This document shows positions 54,473 to 63,928 of a DNA stretch of 64,000 bases, piece by piece. The position numbers and the translations under genes were made by a program. Origin of the DNA: Dokdonella sp. (lineage in GTDB: Bacteria > Pseudomonadota > Gammaproteobacteria > Xanthomonadales > Rhodanobacteraceae); assembly GCF_019634775.1 (NCBI RefSeq), contig NZ_JAHCAS010000002.1:186001-250000 (forward strand), given 5' to 3'. The notes below the pieces were generated by a model. The model was given only the letters and a program-made list of their open reading frames with translations. It was not told where the DNA came from and made no database searches. Every line of letters starts with the position of its first letter. The first letter of the stretch is position 1.

Positions 54473-56368
54473 ATGCGCTACGAGGACGTCTACCGTCGAT
54501 CGATCGAGGATGCCGAAGCGTTCTGGGCCGAACAGGCTGAAGCGATCCACTGGCACGTGCGCCCGCGTGCGATCCTCGAGTACGACAAGCCACCGTTCCG
54601 GCGCTGGTTCGTCGGCGGTGAGACCAATCTCTGCTTCAACGCCGTCGATCGCCACCTCGAAGCGCGCAGCGAGCAGCTCGCGCTGGTTGCCGTGTCGAGC
54701 GAGACCGGCATCACGCGCGAACTGACCTACCGCGAGCTGCATCGAGAGGTGAATACCTTCGCCGCGGTGCTGCGCGCGCTTGGTGTCGGCAAGGGCGATC
54801 GTGTCGTCATTTACATGCCGAACATGGCCGAGGCGGTGTTCGCGATGCTCGGCTGTGCGCGCATCGGCGCGGTGCATTCGGTCGTTTTCGGTGGCTTCGC
54901 TGCGCACAACCTGTCCCTGCGTATCGACGATGCGAGGCCGAAACTGCTGATCGCTGCCGATGCCGGCATGCGTGGTGGCAAGGTGATCCCGTACAAGCCA
55001 CTCGTCGACGAGGCGATCGGTGCAGCGAAGCATCCGCCGGCGCATGTGCTGGTCGTCGATCGCGGCCTCGATCCGGGCCGTGCCATGGTCGATGGGCGCG
55101 ATCTCGACTACGCGACGTTGCGCGAACGCCACGCCGGCGAGGATGTGCCGGTCTGCTGGCTCGAGTCCAACGAGCCGAGTTACCTGCTGTACACCTCGGG
55201 CACGACCGGCAAGCCGAAAGGCGTGCAGCGCGATGTCGGCGGCCATGCGGTGGCGATGGCACTGTCGATGCGCACGGTTTACGACGTCGGCCCGGGGCAG
55301 GTCATGTTCTCGACCTCCGATGTCGGCTGGGCGGTCGGTCATTCCTACAACGTCTATGGCCCGCTGATCGCCGGCGCCACCTCGATTCTCTACGAGGGAC
55401 TGCCGACAAATCCGGATCCCGGTGTGTGGTGGAGTCTGGTCGAGAAGTACGGCGTGCGCACGATGTTCTCGTCGCCGACCGGCATCCGCGTGCTCAAGAA
55501 ACAGGATCCGTCATGGCTGAAGAAGCATGACCTGTCGTCGCTGAAATGGCTGTTCCTGGCCGGCGAACCGCTCGACGAGCCGACCGCGCAGTGGATCACC
55601 GAAGGAATCGGCAAGCCGGTCATCGACAACTACTGGCAGACCGAGACCGGCTGGCCGGTGCTGACCTTGCTGCCGGGCCTCGACCTGAAGCCGGTCAAGT
55701 TCGGATCGCCAGGACTGCCGAACCTCGGCTACCGGCTGCGCGTCATCAACGAGACGACCGGTGAGGATGCGAAGCCGAACGAGAAGGGCGTGTTGGTGAT
55801 CGTGCCGCCGCTGCCACCGGGCTGCATGACCACGGTGTGGAACGACGACCAGCGTTTCCTCGCCAGCTATTTCGGCCACTTCCGCGAGTTGCTGTACAGC
55901 TCGCTCGATTGGGCCGTACGCGACGAGGACGGCTACACATTCATCCTCGGCCGTACCGACGACGTGATCAACGTCGCCGGTCATCGCCTCGGTACGCGCG
56001 AGATCGAGGAATCGGTGGCCACCCATCCCGGCGTTGCCGAGGCTGCGGTGGTCGGTGTGCACGATGAGCTCAAGGGCCAGGTGCCGATCGTGTTCGCCAC
56101 CCTCAAGCAGTCGAACACGGAAACGCCCGAGGAAGTCGCGCGCGGAATGCTCAAGCGGGTCGTCGACCAACTCGGTGGTGTTGCCAGACCGGCGCGCATC
56201 TATGTCGTCAATGCGTTGCCGAAGACGCGCTCAGGAAAGCTGCTGCGGCGCTCGCTGCAGGCCCTGGCCGAACAGCGCGATCCGGGCGACCTGTCCACTC
56301 TCGACGATCCGAATGCGCTCGAGGAGATCCGCGGCAAGCTCGCGCGCGGACCGGATGGCGGCGGCTGA
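54473..56368 (+). CDS. prpE: Propionyl-CoA synthetase
   Basis: Activates propionate to propionyl-CoA (acyl-AMP intermediate), feeding the 2-methylcitrate cycle. 631 residues, the usual PrpE length. Opens with RYEDVYRRSIEDAEAFWAEQ; AMP-binding P-loop YLLYTSGTTGKPKGVQRD; the GGHA and TSDVGWAVGHSYNVYGPL blocks; NYWQTETGWP; and the C-terminal PKTRSGKLLRR with the Lys acetylated in Acs/PrpE enzymes. GGAGGAACGGTC precedes the ATG. Separated from prpB by a REP pair and the opposite-strand citrate synthase-like gene. Confidence 0.94.
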   Translation: MRYEDVYRRSIEDAEAFWAEQAEAIHWHVRPRAILEYDKPPFRRWFVGGETNLCFNAVDRHLEARSEQLALVAVSSETGITRELTYRELHREVNTFAAVLRALGVGKGDRVVIYMPNMAEAVFAMLGCARIGAVHSVVFGGFAAHNLSLRIDDARPKLLIAADAGMRGGKVIPYKPLVDEAIGAAKHPPAHVLVVDRGLDPGRAMVDGRDLDYATLRERHAGEDVPVCWLESNEPSYLLYTSGTTGKPKGVQRDVGGHAVAMALSMRTVYDVGPGQVMFSTSDVGWAVGHSYNVYGPLIAGATSILYEGLPTNPDPGVWWSLVEKYGVRTMFSSPTGIRVLKKQDPSWLKKHDLSSLKWLFLAGEPLDEPTAQWITEGIGKPVIDNYWQTETGWPVLTLLPGLDLKPVKFGSPGLPNLGYRLRVINETTGEDAKPNEKGVLVIVPPLPPGCMTTVWNDDQRFLASYFGHFRELLYSSLDWAVRDEDGYTFILGRTDDVINVAGHRLGTREIEESVATHPGVAEAAVVGVHDELKGQVPIVFATLKQSNTETPEEVARGMLKRVVDQLGGVARPARIYVVNALPKTRSGKLLRRSLQALAEQRDPGDLSTLDDPNALEEIRGKLARGPDGGG

Positions 56369-56391
56369 GCGCCACCCATGAAAAATACCCC

Positions 56392-56461
56392 GCAGGAGCC
56401 CCTTCAGGGGCGATGCCTTTTTCCCGCCTTCGAAAAGCATCGCCCCTGAAGGGGCTCCTGC
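56392..56461. repeat. REP pair between prpE and the HTH citrate synthase gene
   Basis: GCAGGAGCCCCTTCAGGGGC plus GATGC at 56392, and the inverted GCATCGCCCCTGAAGGGGCT ending CCTGC at 56461, with a short TTTTTCCCGCCTTCGAAAA spacer. The arms are nearly perfect complements. It lies between two convergent genes and is a likely bidirectional stop. Confidence 0.8.
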
Positions 56462-56490
56462 AGGACTCCTGCCGGCGTGCCATCGGTGGA

Positions 56491-57708
56491 TCAGGGTTCC
56501 GCCTTCACAGCCTCGCCTGCGTAGCGCGCGCGTGGGCGGATGAAGCCACCCTGCTCCTGTTGTTCGAGGGCATGTGCCAGCCAGCCGGCGACGCGGCTGG
56601 CGGCGAACAGCACGAGCGCGTGCGCAGGACCGAGCGCGTGCGTCCAGGCGATCGCGGCAAGCAGGAAGTCGATGTTCGGGCGCTGGCCGTTGAGGCTTTC
56701 GACATGGGTGACGATCGCCTCGACCTGTGCCAGCGCGCGCGAGCGTGGTCGCGCATCACGCAGCATGGCGAGCAACATTGCTGCGCGAGGATCGCCGTCT
56801 GCATAGAGGGCATGACCGAATCCGGGCAGGTCGTCACCGCGTCGCCAGCGTGCATCGAGCACGGCAGCGATCGAATCGCCGGCGACGGCATCGGCGATCA
56901 GCGCGTGCGCGCGCGCGGTGGCGCCGCCGTGGCGCGGCCCGGACAGTGCAGCGAGTCCGGTGCACACGGTGGCGTGCAGATGCGCGCCGGTCGAGGCGAC
57001 CACGCGCGCGGCGAAGGCCGAAACATTGAGCTCATGATCGGCGGCGACGACCAGCGCGGCACGCACGAGGTCGGCGAAAAGCGCATCGCGCGGGCGCCAG
57101 GCGCGCGCGATCGTTGCGTGCACCGCGCGTGCTTCGACCTCGACGCCGAGGAGGAGCGCGGCATTCTGGCGCAGCAACCGCGCTGCGATGGCGCGGCGCA
57201 TCGGCATCGCCGCGTCGAAGGAATGGCGTGCATCGAGGGCGAGCAGGGGCATCGCCGCCAGCGTGCGTTCGAGCGGCGGCAGGCGTGCGTTGCCGGCGAT
57301 GCTTGCGACATGCGCCGACCATGGACCGGCCCGCAGGTCGGTGAACGGGTCGTTCGGGCCGCAATCCCAGAGGATGCGCGTGGCGTCTTCGAAGCTCGCG
57401 CCAGCACGAGCCAGCGCGACTGCCGAATGGCCACGGTAGTACGGGCCGTCGGGGCGGATCAGCGAGATGCGCGTTTCCAGCACCGGCAAGCCGCGGTCGA
57501 GGCTTTGTGCCGCACCGCGCGCGGCGCCGCGACCACTGCGCTTGCGTTCGGCAAGGCGCTCGATGTCGCGTCGTCGGTATAGGCGACTGCGTGGATCGTC
57601 GCCGGGTCGCGATTCGACCAGGCCACGGCTGACGTAGGCATACAGCGTCGCCGCGCTAATGCCCAGCCGGCGCGTAGCCTCACCCGCACTGAGGTAGTCG
57701 TCGTGCAT
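56491..57708 (-). CDS. Citrate synthase-like enzyme with N-terminal helix-turn-helix
   Basis: 405 residues from the ATG at 57708. Residues 1-65 look like a MerR-type winged helix: [29 protein letters not shown] and a basic [17 protein letters not shown]. From about 75 it is a citrate synthase fold with the catalytic residues kept: His in GPRHGGATA, His in [15 protein letters not shown], Asp in [11 protein letters not shown], Arg in RPRARY. Such HTH-citrate synthases exist in other proteobacteria. It is divergent from prpB with a 91-bp shared control region, so it may regulate prpBC while binding methylcitrate or acyl-CoA (inference). It could equally be only an enzyme. Confidence 0.88.
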   Translation of the reverse strand: MHDDYLSAGEATRRLGISAATLYAYVSRGLVESRPGDDPRSRLYRRRDIERLAERKRSGRGAARGAAQSLDRGLPVLETRISLIRPDGPYYRGHSAVALARAGASFEDATRILWDCGPNDPFTDLRAGPWSAHVASIAGNARLPPLERTLAAMPLLALDARHSFDAAMPMRRAIAARLLRQNAALLLGVEVEARAVHATIARAWRPRDALFADLVRAALVVAADHELNVSAFAARVVASTGAHLHATVCTGLAALSGPRHGGATARAHALIADAVAGDSIAAVLDARWRRGDDLPGFGHALYADGDPRAAMLLAMLRDARPRSRALAQVEAIVTHVESLNGQRPNIDFLLAAIAWTHALGPAHALVLFAASRVAGWLAHALEQQEQGGFIRPRARYAGEAVKAEP

Positions 57709-57710
57709 GG

Positions 57711-57750
57711 ACGATATATTGATTGAATCGATCAAGATTGATCAATGCAT
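57711..57750. promoter_or_regulatory. A+T-rich region with TTGAT inverted repeats
   Basis: Between the divergent HTH citrate synthase and prpB genes lies an A+T-rich island in G+C-rich DNA. It holds TTGAT (57719) facing ATCAA (57731-57735), then the perfect palindrome ATTGATCAAT (57737-57746). Four half-sites of the same TTGAT type within 28 bp look like an operator pair. The HTH citrate synthase next to it is a candidate binder. Confidence 0.55.
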
Positions 57751-57799
57751 CACTTGCTGCCAGATTGCGTACCCGCACCGCCCATCCGAGGACCCCGTC

Positions 57800-58705
57800 A
57801 TGAATCCGCAGGCATCTGCCGGAACCCGTTTCCGCGAAGCGCTCGCCGCCGAGTCGCCGCTGCAGGTCATCGGTGCGATCAATGCCAATCATGCGTTGCT
57901 GGCGCGGCGAGCCGGCTATCGCGCGATCTATCTTTCCGGCGGTGGTGTTGCCGCAGGTTCGCTCGGCCTGCCGGACCTCGGCATCAACACGTTGGATGAC
58001 GTGCTCGTCGACGTGCGTCGCATCACCGATGTCTGTGAGCTGCCGTTGCTGGTCGACATCGATACCGGCTTCGGTCCGAGTGCGTTCAACATCGCGCGAA
58101 CGGTGAAATCGCTGATCAAGGCCGGCGCCGCGGCCTGCCATATCGAGGACCAGGTCGGCGCCAAGCGCTGCGGCCACCGCCCTGGCAAGGAGATCGTCTC
58201 GCAGGGCGAGATGGCCGATCGGGTCAAGGCCGCCGCCGACGCCAGGACTGATCCGGCGTTTTTCCTGATCGCGCGCACCGACGCCATCCAGGTCGACGGC
58301 GTGGACGCGGCGATCGAGCGCGCGATCGCCTGCGTCGAGGCCGGCGCCGACGGCATCTTCGCCGAGGCCGCCTACGACCTTGGCACCTACCGTCGCTTTG
58401 TCGATGCGGTGAAGGTGCCGGTGCTGGCCAACATCACCGAGTTCGGCAAGACCCCGCTGTTCTCGCGCGACGAGCTGGCCAGCGCCGGCGTGGCGATCCA
58501 GCTGTTCCCGCTGTCGGCCTTCCGCGCCATGAACAAGGCCGCGGAGAACGTCTATCAGGCGATCCGCCGCGACGGCCACCAGAAGAACGTGGTGGATTCG
58601 ATGCAGACCCGCGAGGAGCTGTACGACCGCATCGGTTACCACGCCTTCGAGCAGCAGCTCGATGCGCTGTTCGCGGCGAGTGGCAACAGGGCCGGCAAGT
58701 CATGA
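57800..58705 (+). CDS. prpB: 2-Methylisocitrate lyase
   Basis: Splits 2-methylisocitrate into pyruvate and succinate, the last step of the 2-methylcitrate cycle. 301 residues. ICL/PEP mutase fold with the metal-binding DIDTGFG (D86/D88), the signature [10 protein letters not shown] with catalytic C124, and IARTDAI. Length and the C-terminal [17 protein letters not shown] fit PrpB rather than isocitrate lyase. ATG at 57800. Stop overlaps the following unknown gene (ATGA); transcription would start in the A+T-rich region shared with the HTH citrate synthase gene. Confidence 0.95.
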   Translation: MNPQASAGTRFREALAAESPLQVIGAINANHALLARRAGYRAIYLSGGGVAAGSLGLPDLGINTLDDVLVDVRRITDVCELPLLVDIDTGFGPSAFNIARTVKSLIKAGAAACHIEDQVGAKRCGHRPGKEIVSQGEMADRVKAAADARTDPAFFLIARTDAIQVDGVDAAIERAIACVEAGADGIFAEAAYDLGTYRRFVDAVKVPVLANITEFGKTPLFSRDELASAGVAIQLFPLSAFRAMNKAAENVYQAIRRDGHQKNVVDSMQTREELYDRIGYHAFEQQLDALFAASGNRAGKS

Positions 58706-59265
58706 GCGAGGAAGGCGAGGGCGAACGCCGCAGCGGAGTCGGCTGGAACGGGCTGGCCGCAGTCATCGCTTCGATGATCGGTGCGCTTGCCCTGGGTGTC
58801 TCGGCCTACACCGCCTACCTGCAGCGCATGCAGGTGCGTGCGCAGGTCTGGCCGCACCTGATGCTGGTAAATTTCGATACGGAGCTCACGATCAAGGCAC
58901 TCAACAAAGGGGTGGGGCCCGCGATCGTCAGGAGCACGCGCGTGACGGTGGATGGCAAGCCGATGCGCAGCTGGAGCGAGGTGATGGGGGCGCTCGGTCT
59001 CGAGAAGACTTCGTTTCGACTGTCGACCATTTCGAACAATGTCATCGCCGGTGGCGAGGTATTGCCAATCCTGGTGCTCGACGAGGCCGATGCATTTCAA
59101 CAGGTTCGCATGGCGGCGGAGCAGCGCATTGTGGTCGAGATCTGCTACTGCTCGACATTGAACGAGTGCTGGGTGACCGGCGATGAAGCGACCAGCTCGC
59201 GGTGGGCGCAGACCCAGGTCGATGCCTGTCCCGTGATGGGTGCGGGCGAAGCCTTTGCCGACTGA
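58702..59265 (+). CDS. Unrecognised one-helix membrane protein between prpB and prpC
   Basis: 187 residues, no family recognised. A charged N-terminus (EEGEGERR) is followed by one membrane segment (about 18-40, [21 protein letters not shown]), a [15 protein letters not shown] stretch and a soluble domain of about 130 residues with [19 protein letters not shown], which looks like an immunoglobulin-like beta fold. The [15 protein letters not shown] pattern recalls other small hypothetical proteins of Xanthomonadales. ATGA overlap with prpB and 37 bp before prpC: it is inside the operon, so tied to it at least in expression. Confidence 0.8.
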   Translation: MSEEGEGERRSGVGWNGLAAVIASMIGALALGVSAYTAYLQRMQVRAQVWPHLMLVNFDTELTIKALNKGVGPAIVRSTRVTVDGKPMRSWSEVMGALGLEKTSFRLSTISNNVIAGGEVLPILVLDEADAFQQVRMAAEQRIVVEICYCSTLNECWVTGDEATSSRWAQTQVDACPVMGAGEAFAD

Positions 59266-59302
59266 TGCGTTGCGAACATTTTCCCGGAAGAGAGAGACGA
59301 CG

Positions 59303-60454
59303 ATGAGCGATTCCACCACGCCCGGCTTCAAGCCGAAGAAATCCGTGGCCCTGAGCGGCACCGCTGCCGGCAACACCGCGCTGTGCACGGTCGGGCGCAG
59401 CGGCAACGACCTGCACTACCGCGGCTACGACATTCTCGACCTCGCCAATGCCTGCGAGTTCGAGGAGATTGCCCATCTGCTCGTGCATGGCAAGCTGCCG
59501 ACGCTCGCCGAACTGGCCGGCTACAAGGCAAAGCTGAAGGCGTTGCGCGGCATCCCGGCCGGCGTGAAAGCCGCGCTCGAACAGTTGCCGCCGTCGGCAC
59601 ACCCGATGGATGTCATGCGCACGGCGGTTTCCGCGCTCGGCTGCGTTTCCCCCGAGAAGGACGACCACAATCACCCGGGTGCACGCGACATCGCCGACAA
59701 GCTCATGGCTTCGCTCGGTTCGATGCTGCTGTACTGGTATCACTTCAGCCACAACGGCAAACGCATTGACGTCGAGACTGACGACGATTCCATCGGCGGC
59801 CATTTCCTGCACCTGCTGCACGGCGAAGCCCCGCGCGAGAGCTGGGTGCGGGCGATGCACACCTCGCTGATCCTCTATGCCGAGCACGAGTTCAACGCCT
59901 CGACCTTCACCGCGCGCGTCATTGCCGGAACAGGCAGCGACATGCATTCGTGCATCGCCGGCGCAATCGGAGCACTGCGCGGCCCGAAACACGGTGGCGC
60001 CAATGAAGTCGCCTTCGAAGTGCAGAAACGCTACGAGTCGCCCGACGAGGCCGAGGCCGACATCAAGGCGCGCGTCGAGCGCAAGGAAGTCGTGATCGGC
60101 TTCGGTCACCCGGTCTACACCACCGGAGACCCGCGCAACAAGGTGATCAAGGAAGTTGCGCGCCAGTTGTCGGCCGAGCAGGCCAGCCCGAAGATGTTCG
60201 ACATCGCCGAACGTCTGGAGTCGGTCATGTGGGACATCAAGAAGATGTTCCCGAACCTCGACTGGTTCAGCGCGGTGAGCTACCACATGATGGGTGTGCC
60301 GACTGCCATGTTCACGCCGCTGTTCGTCATCGCCCGCACCTCGGGCTGGAGCGCCCACGTCATCGAACAGCGCATCGACGGCAAGATCATCCGCCCGAGC
60401 GCGAATTACACGGGGCCGGAGGATCTCGCGTTCGTGCCGATTGGCCAGCGTTGA
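59303..60454 (+). CDS. prpC: 2-Methylcitrate synthase
   Basis: Condenses propionyl-CoA with oxaloacetate to 2-methylcitrate. 383 residues. Citrate synthase fold with catalytic His in [13 protein letters not shown], His in [14 protein letters not shown] and Asp in [24 protein letters not shown] is typical of the short methylcitrate-type enzymes. AGAGAGACGACG gives a purine-rich ribosome site before the ATG at 59303. Third gene of prpB-unknown-prpC. The methylcitrate dehydratase (prpD, or acnD with prpF) is not in the window. Confidence 0.95.
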   Translation: MSDSTTPGFKPKKSVALSGTAAGNTALCTVGRSGNDLHYRGYDILDLANACEFEEIAHLLVHGKLPTLAELAGYKAKLKALRGIPAGVKAALEQLPPSAHPMDVMRTAVSALGCVSPEKDDHNHPGARDIADKLMASLGSMLLYWYHFSHNGKRIDVETDDDSIGGHFLHLLHGEAPRESWVRAMHTSLILYAEHEFNASTFTARVIAGTGSDMHSCIAGAIGALRGPKHGGANEVAFEVQKRYESPDEAEADIKARVERKEVVIGFGHPVYTTGDPRNKVIKEVARQLSAEQASPKMFDIAERLESVMWDIKKMFPNLDWFSAVSYHMMGVPTAMFTPLFVIARTSGWSAHVIEQRIDGKIIRPSANYTGPEDLAFVPIGQR

Positions 60455-60471
60455 GGGCCACGGCTGAAAGA

Positions 60472-60664
60472 GCCTGAAACACGAGGGACACGAGGGAGAA
60501 GCTCTTGATCGAAAGGCTCTTCTCCGCGTGCTCCGTGTTCCAGGCTCCTGCTCCGGTCGCGATCAAGGCGAAAGCCTGAAACACGGAGCACACAGAGCAC
60601 ACGGGGAGCAGCCAACTCCCTGAAATGCTCCCCCTTCGTGTTCTTCGTGTTCTTCGTGTTTCAG
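60472..60664. repeat. Complex repeat after prpC with ACACGA/TCGTGT motifs
   Basis: AGCCTGAAACACGAGGGACA at 60471 and CGTGTTCCAGGCT near 60533-60546 are imperfect inverted arms; AAGCCTGAAACACGGAGCAC recurs at 60572, and the 9-mer CTTCGTGTT occurs three times in tandem at 60634-60660, inverse to the ACACGA motif. Convergent gene ends flank it, so it may stop transcription from both sides. No gene is seen. Confidence 0.6.
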
Positions 60665-60682
60665 TCTTTGCGGGACTTTCGC

Positions 60683-63610
60683 TCAGTCCATGCCGTTGTC
60701 GAAAATGCGATCCGGCAGCAAGGCCGGGCCGCCGACGAAAAGCACGTTGGCGGGATCGTTGCGGTAGTTGCCCTGGCGACTTGCGTCGATGGCGAGTTCC
60801 CAGGTCTGTGCGTCGATGCGGCGCGCGCCGGCGAACGTGTACCAGCCGAAGGTGTCGGCGTCGCCCGGCGTGCGTGGGCCGTAGTTACGCCAGGCCCAGG
60901 TGTCGTTGAACGCGGCGCCATGGAAGGTGACGCGCACGACGGCCGTGCTGCAGCCGGGCAGGGAGAAACTTGCCAGACCCCAGGGGTCGTGGCTGCCGGG
61001 GCCGCCGGTCGGGTCGGGCGGATACAGGGTCGAGGCGAGGCTGCTCGCGTCATTGATCTGGGTGCAGGCGCCGGGCATGAGCACGATCGTCGAGCCGGCG
61101 CTGCCGACACCCATGGTCAGCGGATCGGTCGGCCTGGCCATGGTCGTCGGCGCGCCGAGTGAGGCGACGTGGCGCTGCTGCGCGTCGGCGATGCCGTCGT
61201 TGTTGCCGTCGCCGCCGAGCACGCTGGATTCGACCGCACTTGGCGAGCCGTCGGCATCCTCGTCCGGCGCGGCGGTGTAGTCCCACACGCCGCTGTTGGT
61301 GCCGGCAAGGATGCGCGGTGCGGCGCCGGCGGCGCGTGCCGGCAAAGCCAGTGAGGTCGCTGCATACGCCGGCAGGCCGATGCTCAGCGAGTTCCAGCTT
61401 GCTCCGCCATTGGTCGAGCGGTACACGCCGCCACGATTCGCGCCGTCACCGCCGGTGCCGGCATAGATCGTCTCGCCGGTGGGGTCGTTCGGATCGATGA
61501 GCAGGGCACGCACGTCCTGGCCTGCGATGCCTGTGCTGGTCTCGAACCAGTTCGCACCGCCATCGGTGGTCTTGTAGACGCGACCATTGATCGGCGTTGA
61601 GTACAGGTTTACCACGGCCGCATACAGCACCTGCGGATTGACCGGATTGATAGCCATCGCCAGCACGCTGCCCTGCGAGGTGCCGGGGCCGAACAGGGGC
61701 GGCAGGCCGTTGCTGCTGTGTACCCAGTTGGCACCGCCATCGGTCGATTTGAAGACGCCGTTGGCGATGGTCGGATACGGGCCAGCGGCTGCGTCGAAGT
61801 ACGCGTTGATGAAGGTGCCGATGTAGACCGTCTGCGTATCCGAGGGGTCATACACGATCGGATTGATGCCGCCCATCCAGGCGTAGTAGCCGGAACCGGC
61901 TGGAAGCTCCTGGCCGAGTGGCAGGCCAGTCTCCGATGCGGCCCAACTCGCGCCGGCATCGGTGCTCTTGTAGATGCGTGCCGAGCGGTATGGGGCTGTG
62001 AACGGGTTGCCGACTACTCCTGCGCCGCCGACGAGCAGAGTACGCAGCGGTCCGCCGCCGACAGGGCAGGGGCCACTTGGTGGCGGTGACAGGCATGAGC
62101 GTGGATCGAGCGCGATCGTGCGCACCGTACCCATGTTGGGCACGCCGTGGACGAGGGCAATGCCGTTGTCGATCGTCGTCCAGGTGTTGCCGCCGTTGGT
62201 GCTCTTGTACAGGCCGCCATCCTTCGGGCTCGGCCCGAGGTTGCGCTCCGAGTTGCCGACCGCGTAGACGGTGAACGGCTCGGCGGTCAGCGGATCGTTG
62301 TCGACCGTGGTGCGATCGATCGCGATCGAGCGGATCTGTTCGGCATTGAGACCCGCAATCGCGTCCTCCCAGGTCATCCCCGCGTCGGGCGACTTCTGGA
62401 TCGTACGCGTGGTCGTGAACGAATCGCCCTGACCGGCGAGCACGATGCTGCCCGGGCCCGTGTCGAGCGGATGCGCGGCGAGCGCACGGATGTTGACCGA
62501 CTGGTAGTTGTTGTTGATCGCGCTCCAGCTGGCGCCGCCGTTGGTCGTACGGAACAAGCCGCCGTACTGCGTGCCGACCCACAGGTTCTGAACGGCGGGG
62601 AACGAAGGATGGGCGACGACGACCGTCGCCTGCGCGGGATCGACACCGTTCGCGCTCAGGCCGTTGGTGACGCCCCAGGTAGTCCATGCCGGTACGGCAG
62701 CCGCGAGGTTGGTCGTTGCGTGGAGGCCGCTCGCACGGCAGGCGACGAACAGCCCCTGCGGATTCGTGGGATGGGAGAAAATGGCGTCGATCCTGATGCA
62801 GTTTGCCGCGCCGCCTGGCGCGCCGCGCGTGACCCAGGTCGCGCCAGCGTCGGTGGAGAAGGCGATCGTGGCGCCGTCCGAGAATGCGATGCGCTGGCTG
62901 TCGTTGGGCCAGGCCGCCATCGTCATCGCGCCGGACAGCGTGGGTGGCGTGGTCGGCGTACCCCCCCAGGTGATGCCGTCATCCGTGCTGCGGATCACGG
63001 CTGCACCGCCGAAAACGCTCGGATCGGGGGAGCTGATGCTCGCATGGAGTGTGCCGTCGGCGGCGTACGTGATGCCGGCAAAGTAGATGTTGGCGGTGCC
63101 GGCCGCTGGTCCGGACCAGCTGTTGCCGCCATTGGTCGAGGTGTAGATGCCGTTATCGCTGATGACCGCCAGATGCGTCGTCGAGCCGCGCTTGAGGGCG
63201 AGACCTTTTGCGTAGGTATCGGTTGGCAGCGCCGGCAAGGACACCCAGAGGTCGCCGGCGTTGCCCGAGCGGTACATGCGGTTGCCGCTGGCCAGGTAGA
63301 GCACCGGCGCATTCGTGGCGACGGCGATGTCGCTGTAGTACGCGCCACTGACCAGGCCAACCTCGATGCGCTGCCATGACGAGCCGCTGCTGACGCTGCG
63401 GAACACGCCGCCGCTGCCTGCGGCGAACAGCGTGTTCGGCGCGGCTTCGTAGACCACCACGGCGTTGACCGTTCCTCCATAGGGGCCGGTGGTGCTCCAA
63501 CTGCCGACGGCGGCAATGGCCGGACCGGCGAGTGCTCCGAGGATGACGGTGGCCAGGCTGAGCCCGGCGTGAGGACGAGCGATCGGATGGCTGGTCATGG
63601 GATTCTTCAT
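60683..63610 (-). CDS. Secreted BNR/sortilin-type beta-propeller protein with choice-of-anchor U-like end
   Basis: 975 residues with a signal peptide (GLSLATVILGALAGPAIAA, cut near 34). Many BNR/Asp-box repeats (STNGGNSWSG, STDAGATWVT, TTNGGASWSA, STDGGANWVH, TTDGGANWFE, STNGGASWNS) form one or two beta-propellers up to about residue 780. Then a DEDADGSPSAVE and DGNNDGIADAQQ acidic linker and a beta-rich terminal domain resembling choice-of-anchor U. It ends RIFDNGMD, similar to the end of the beta-helix protein at 22.0 kb. A carbohydrate- or protein-binding surface role is likely; no catalytic motif of sialidases or xyloglucanases is confirmed. ATG at 63610; M5 is an alternative. Confidence 0.85.
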   Translation of the reverse strand: MKNPMTSHPIARPHAGLSLATVILGALAGPAIAAVGSWSTTGPYGGTVNAVVVYEAAPNTLFAAGSGGVFRSVSSGSSWQRIEVGLVSGAYYSDIAVATNAPVLYLASGNRMYRSGNAGDLWVSLPALPTDTYAKGLALKRGSTTHLAVISDNGIYTSTNGGNSWSGPAAGTANIYFAGITYAADGTLHASISSPDPSVFGGAAVIRSTDDGITWGGTPTTPPTLSGAMTMAAWPNDSQRIAFSDGATIAFSTDAGATWVTRGAPGGAANCIRIDAIFSHPTNPQGLFVACRASGLHATTNLAAAVPAWTTWGVTNGLSANGVDPAQATVVVAHPSFPAVQNLWVGTQYGGLFRTTNGGASWSAINNNYQSVNIRALAAHPLDTGPGSIVLAGQGDSFTTTRTIQKSPDAGMTWEDAIAGLNAEQIRSIAIDRTTVDNDPLTAEPFTVYAVGNSERNLGPSPKDGGLYKSTNGGNTWTTIDNGIALVHGVPNMGTVRTIALDPRSCLSPPPSGPCPVGGGPLRTLLVGGAGVVGNPFTAPYRSARIYKSTDAGASWAASETGLPLGQELPAGSGYYAWMGGINPIVYDPSDTQTVYIGTFINAYFDAAAGPYPTIANGVFKSTDGGANWVHSSNGLPPLFGPGTSQGSVLAMAINPVNPQVLYAAVVNLYSTPINGRVYKTTDGGANWFETSTGIAGQDVRALLIDPNDPTGETIYAGTGGDGANRGGVYRSTNGGASWNSLSIGLPAYAATSLALPARAAGAAPRILAGTNSGVWDYTAAPDEDADGSPSAVESSVLGGDGNNDGIADAQQRHVASLGAPTTMARPTDPLTMGVGSAGSTIVLMPGACTQINDASSLASTLYPPDPTGGPGSHDPWGLASFSLPGCSTAVVRVTFHGAAFNDTWAWRNYGPRTPGDADTFGWYTFAGARRIDAQTWELAIDASRQGNYRNDPANVLFVGGPALLPDRIFDNGMD

Positions 63611-63721
63611 GGATGTGGTTCCCCAACCTAATACGCAAAACAGCAGGCGACCAAGACAGCATCGATTGGACGAGTGTGATCTGGTCGATATCCGGGTCGC
63701 ACCGCGGTGCGCAATCGCCTT

Positions 63722-63897
63722 GCCGGAGACCCTTCAGGGGCGAAGAACGGTGACTCAGCGGGAAAGCATCGCCTCTGCCGAGGCTCCTTCGGCGGATACC
63801 ACGAAATACTTGCCTTGGGGAGGTCTGATCAACTCCCTTCGCGGCTGAAGCCGTTCCCGCAAGGCCCTGATTTCGCGGGAGGACTTCGGCCGTGAAG
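63722..63897. repeat. Two degenerate REP pairs
   Basis: GGAGACCCTTCAGGGGCGA (63725) with an inverted GCATCGCCTCTGCCGAGGCTC (63766), and CGCGGCTGAAGCCGTTCCCG (63840) facing GCGGGAGGACTTCGGCCGTG (63875). They fill most of the 318-bp gap 63611-63928, which has no gene; the propeller gene's promoter should be close to 63620-63700. Confidence 0.6.
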
Positions 63898-63928
63898 GGC
63901 ATAATCAGAGCATCTCGGGTGCCCTGAT

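Noticed and set aside
56491..57708. Second prpC or gltA
   Set aside because: The N-terminal helix-turn-helix and weak overall similarity to housekeeping citrate synthases place it in the DNA-binding citrate synthase group; a plain gltA/prpC symbol would mislead.
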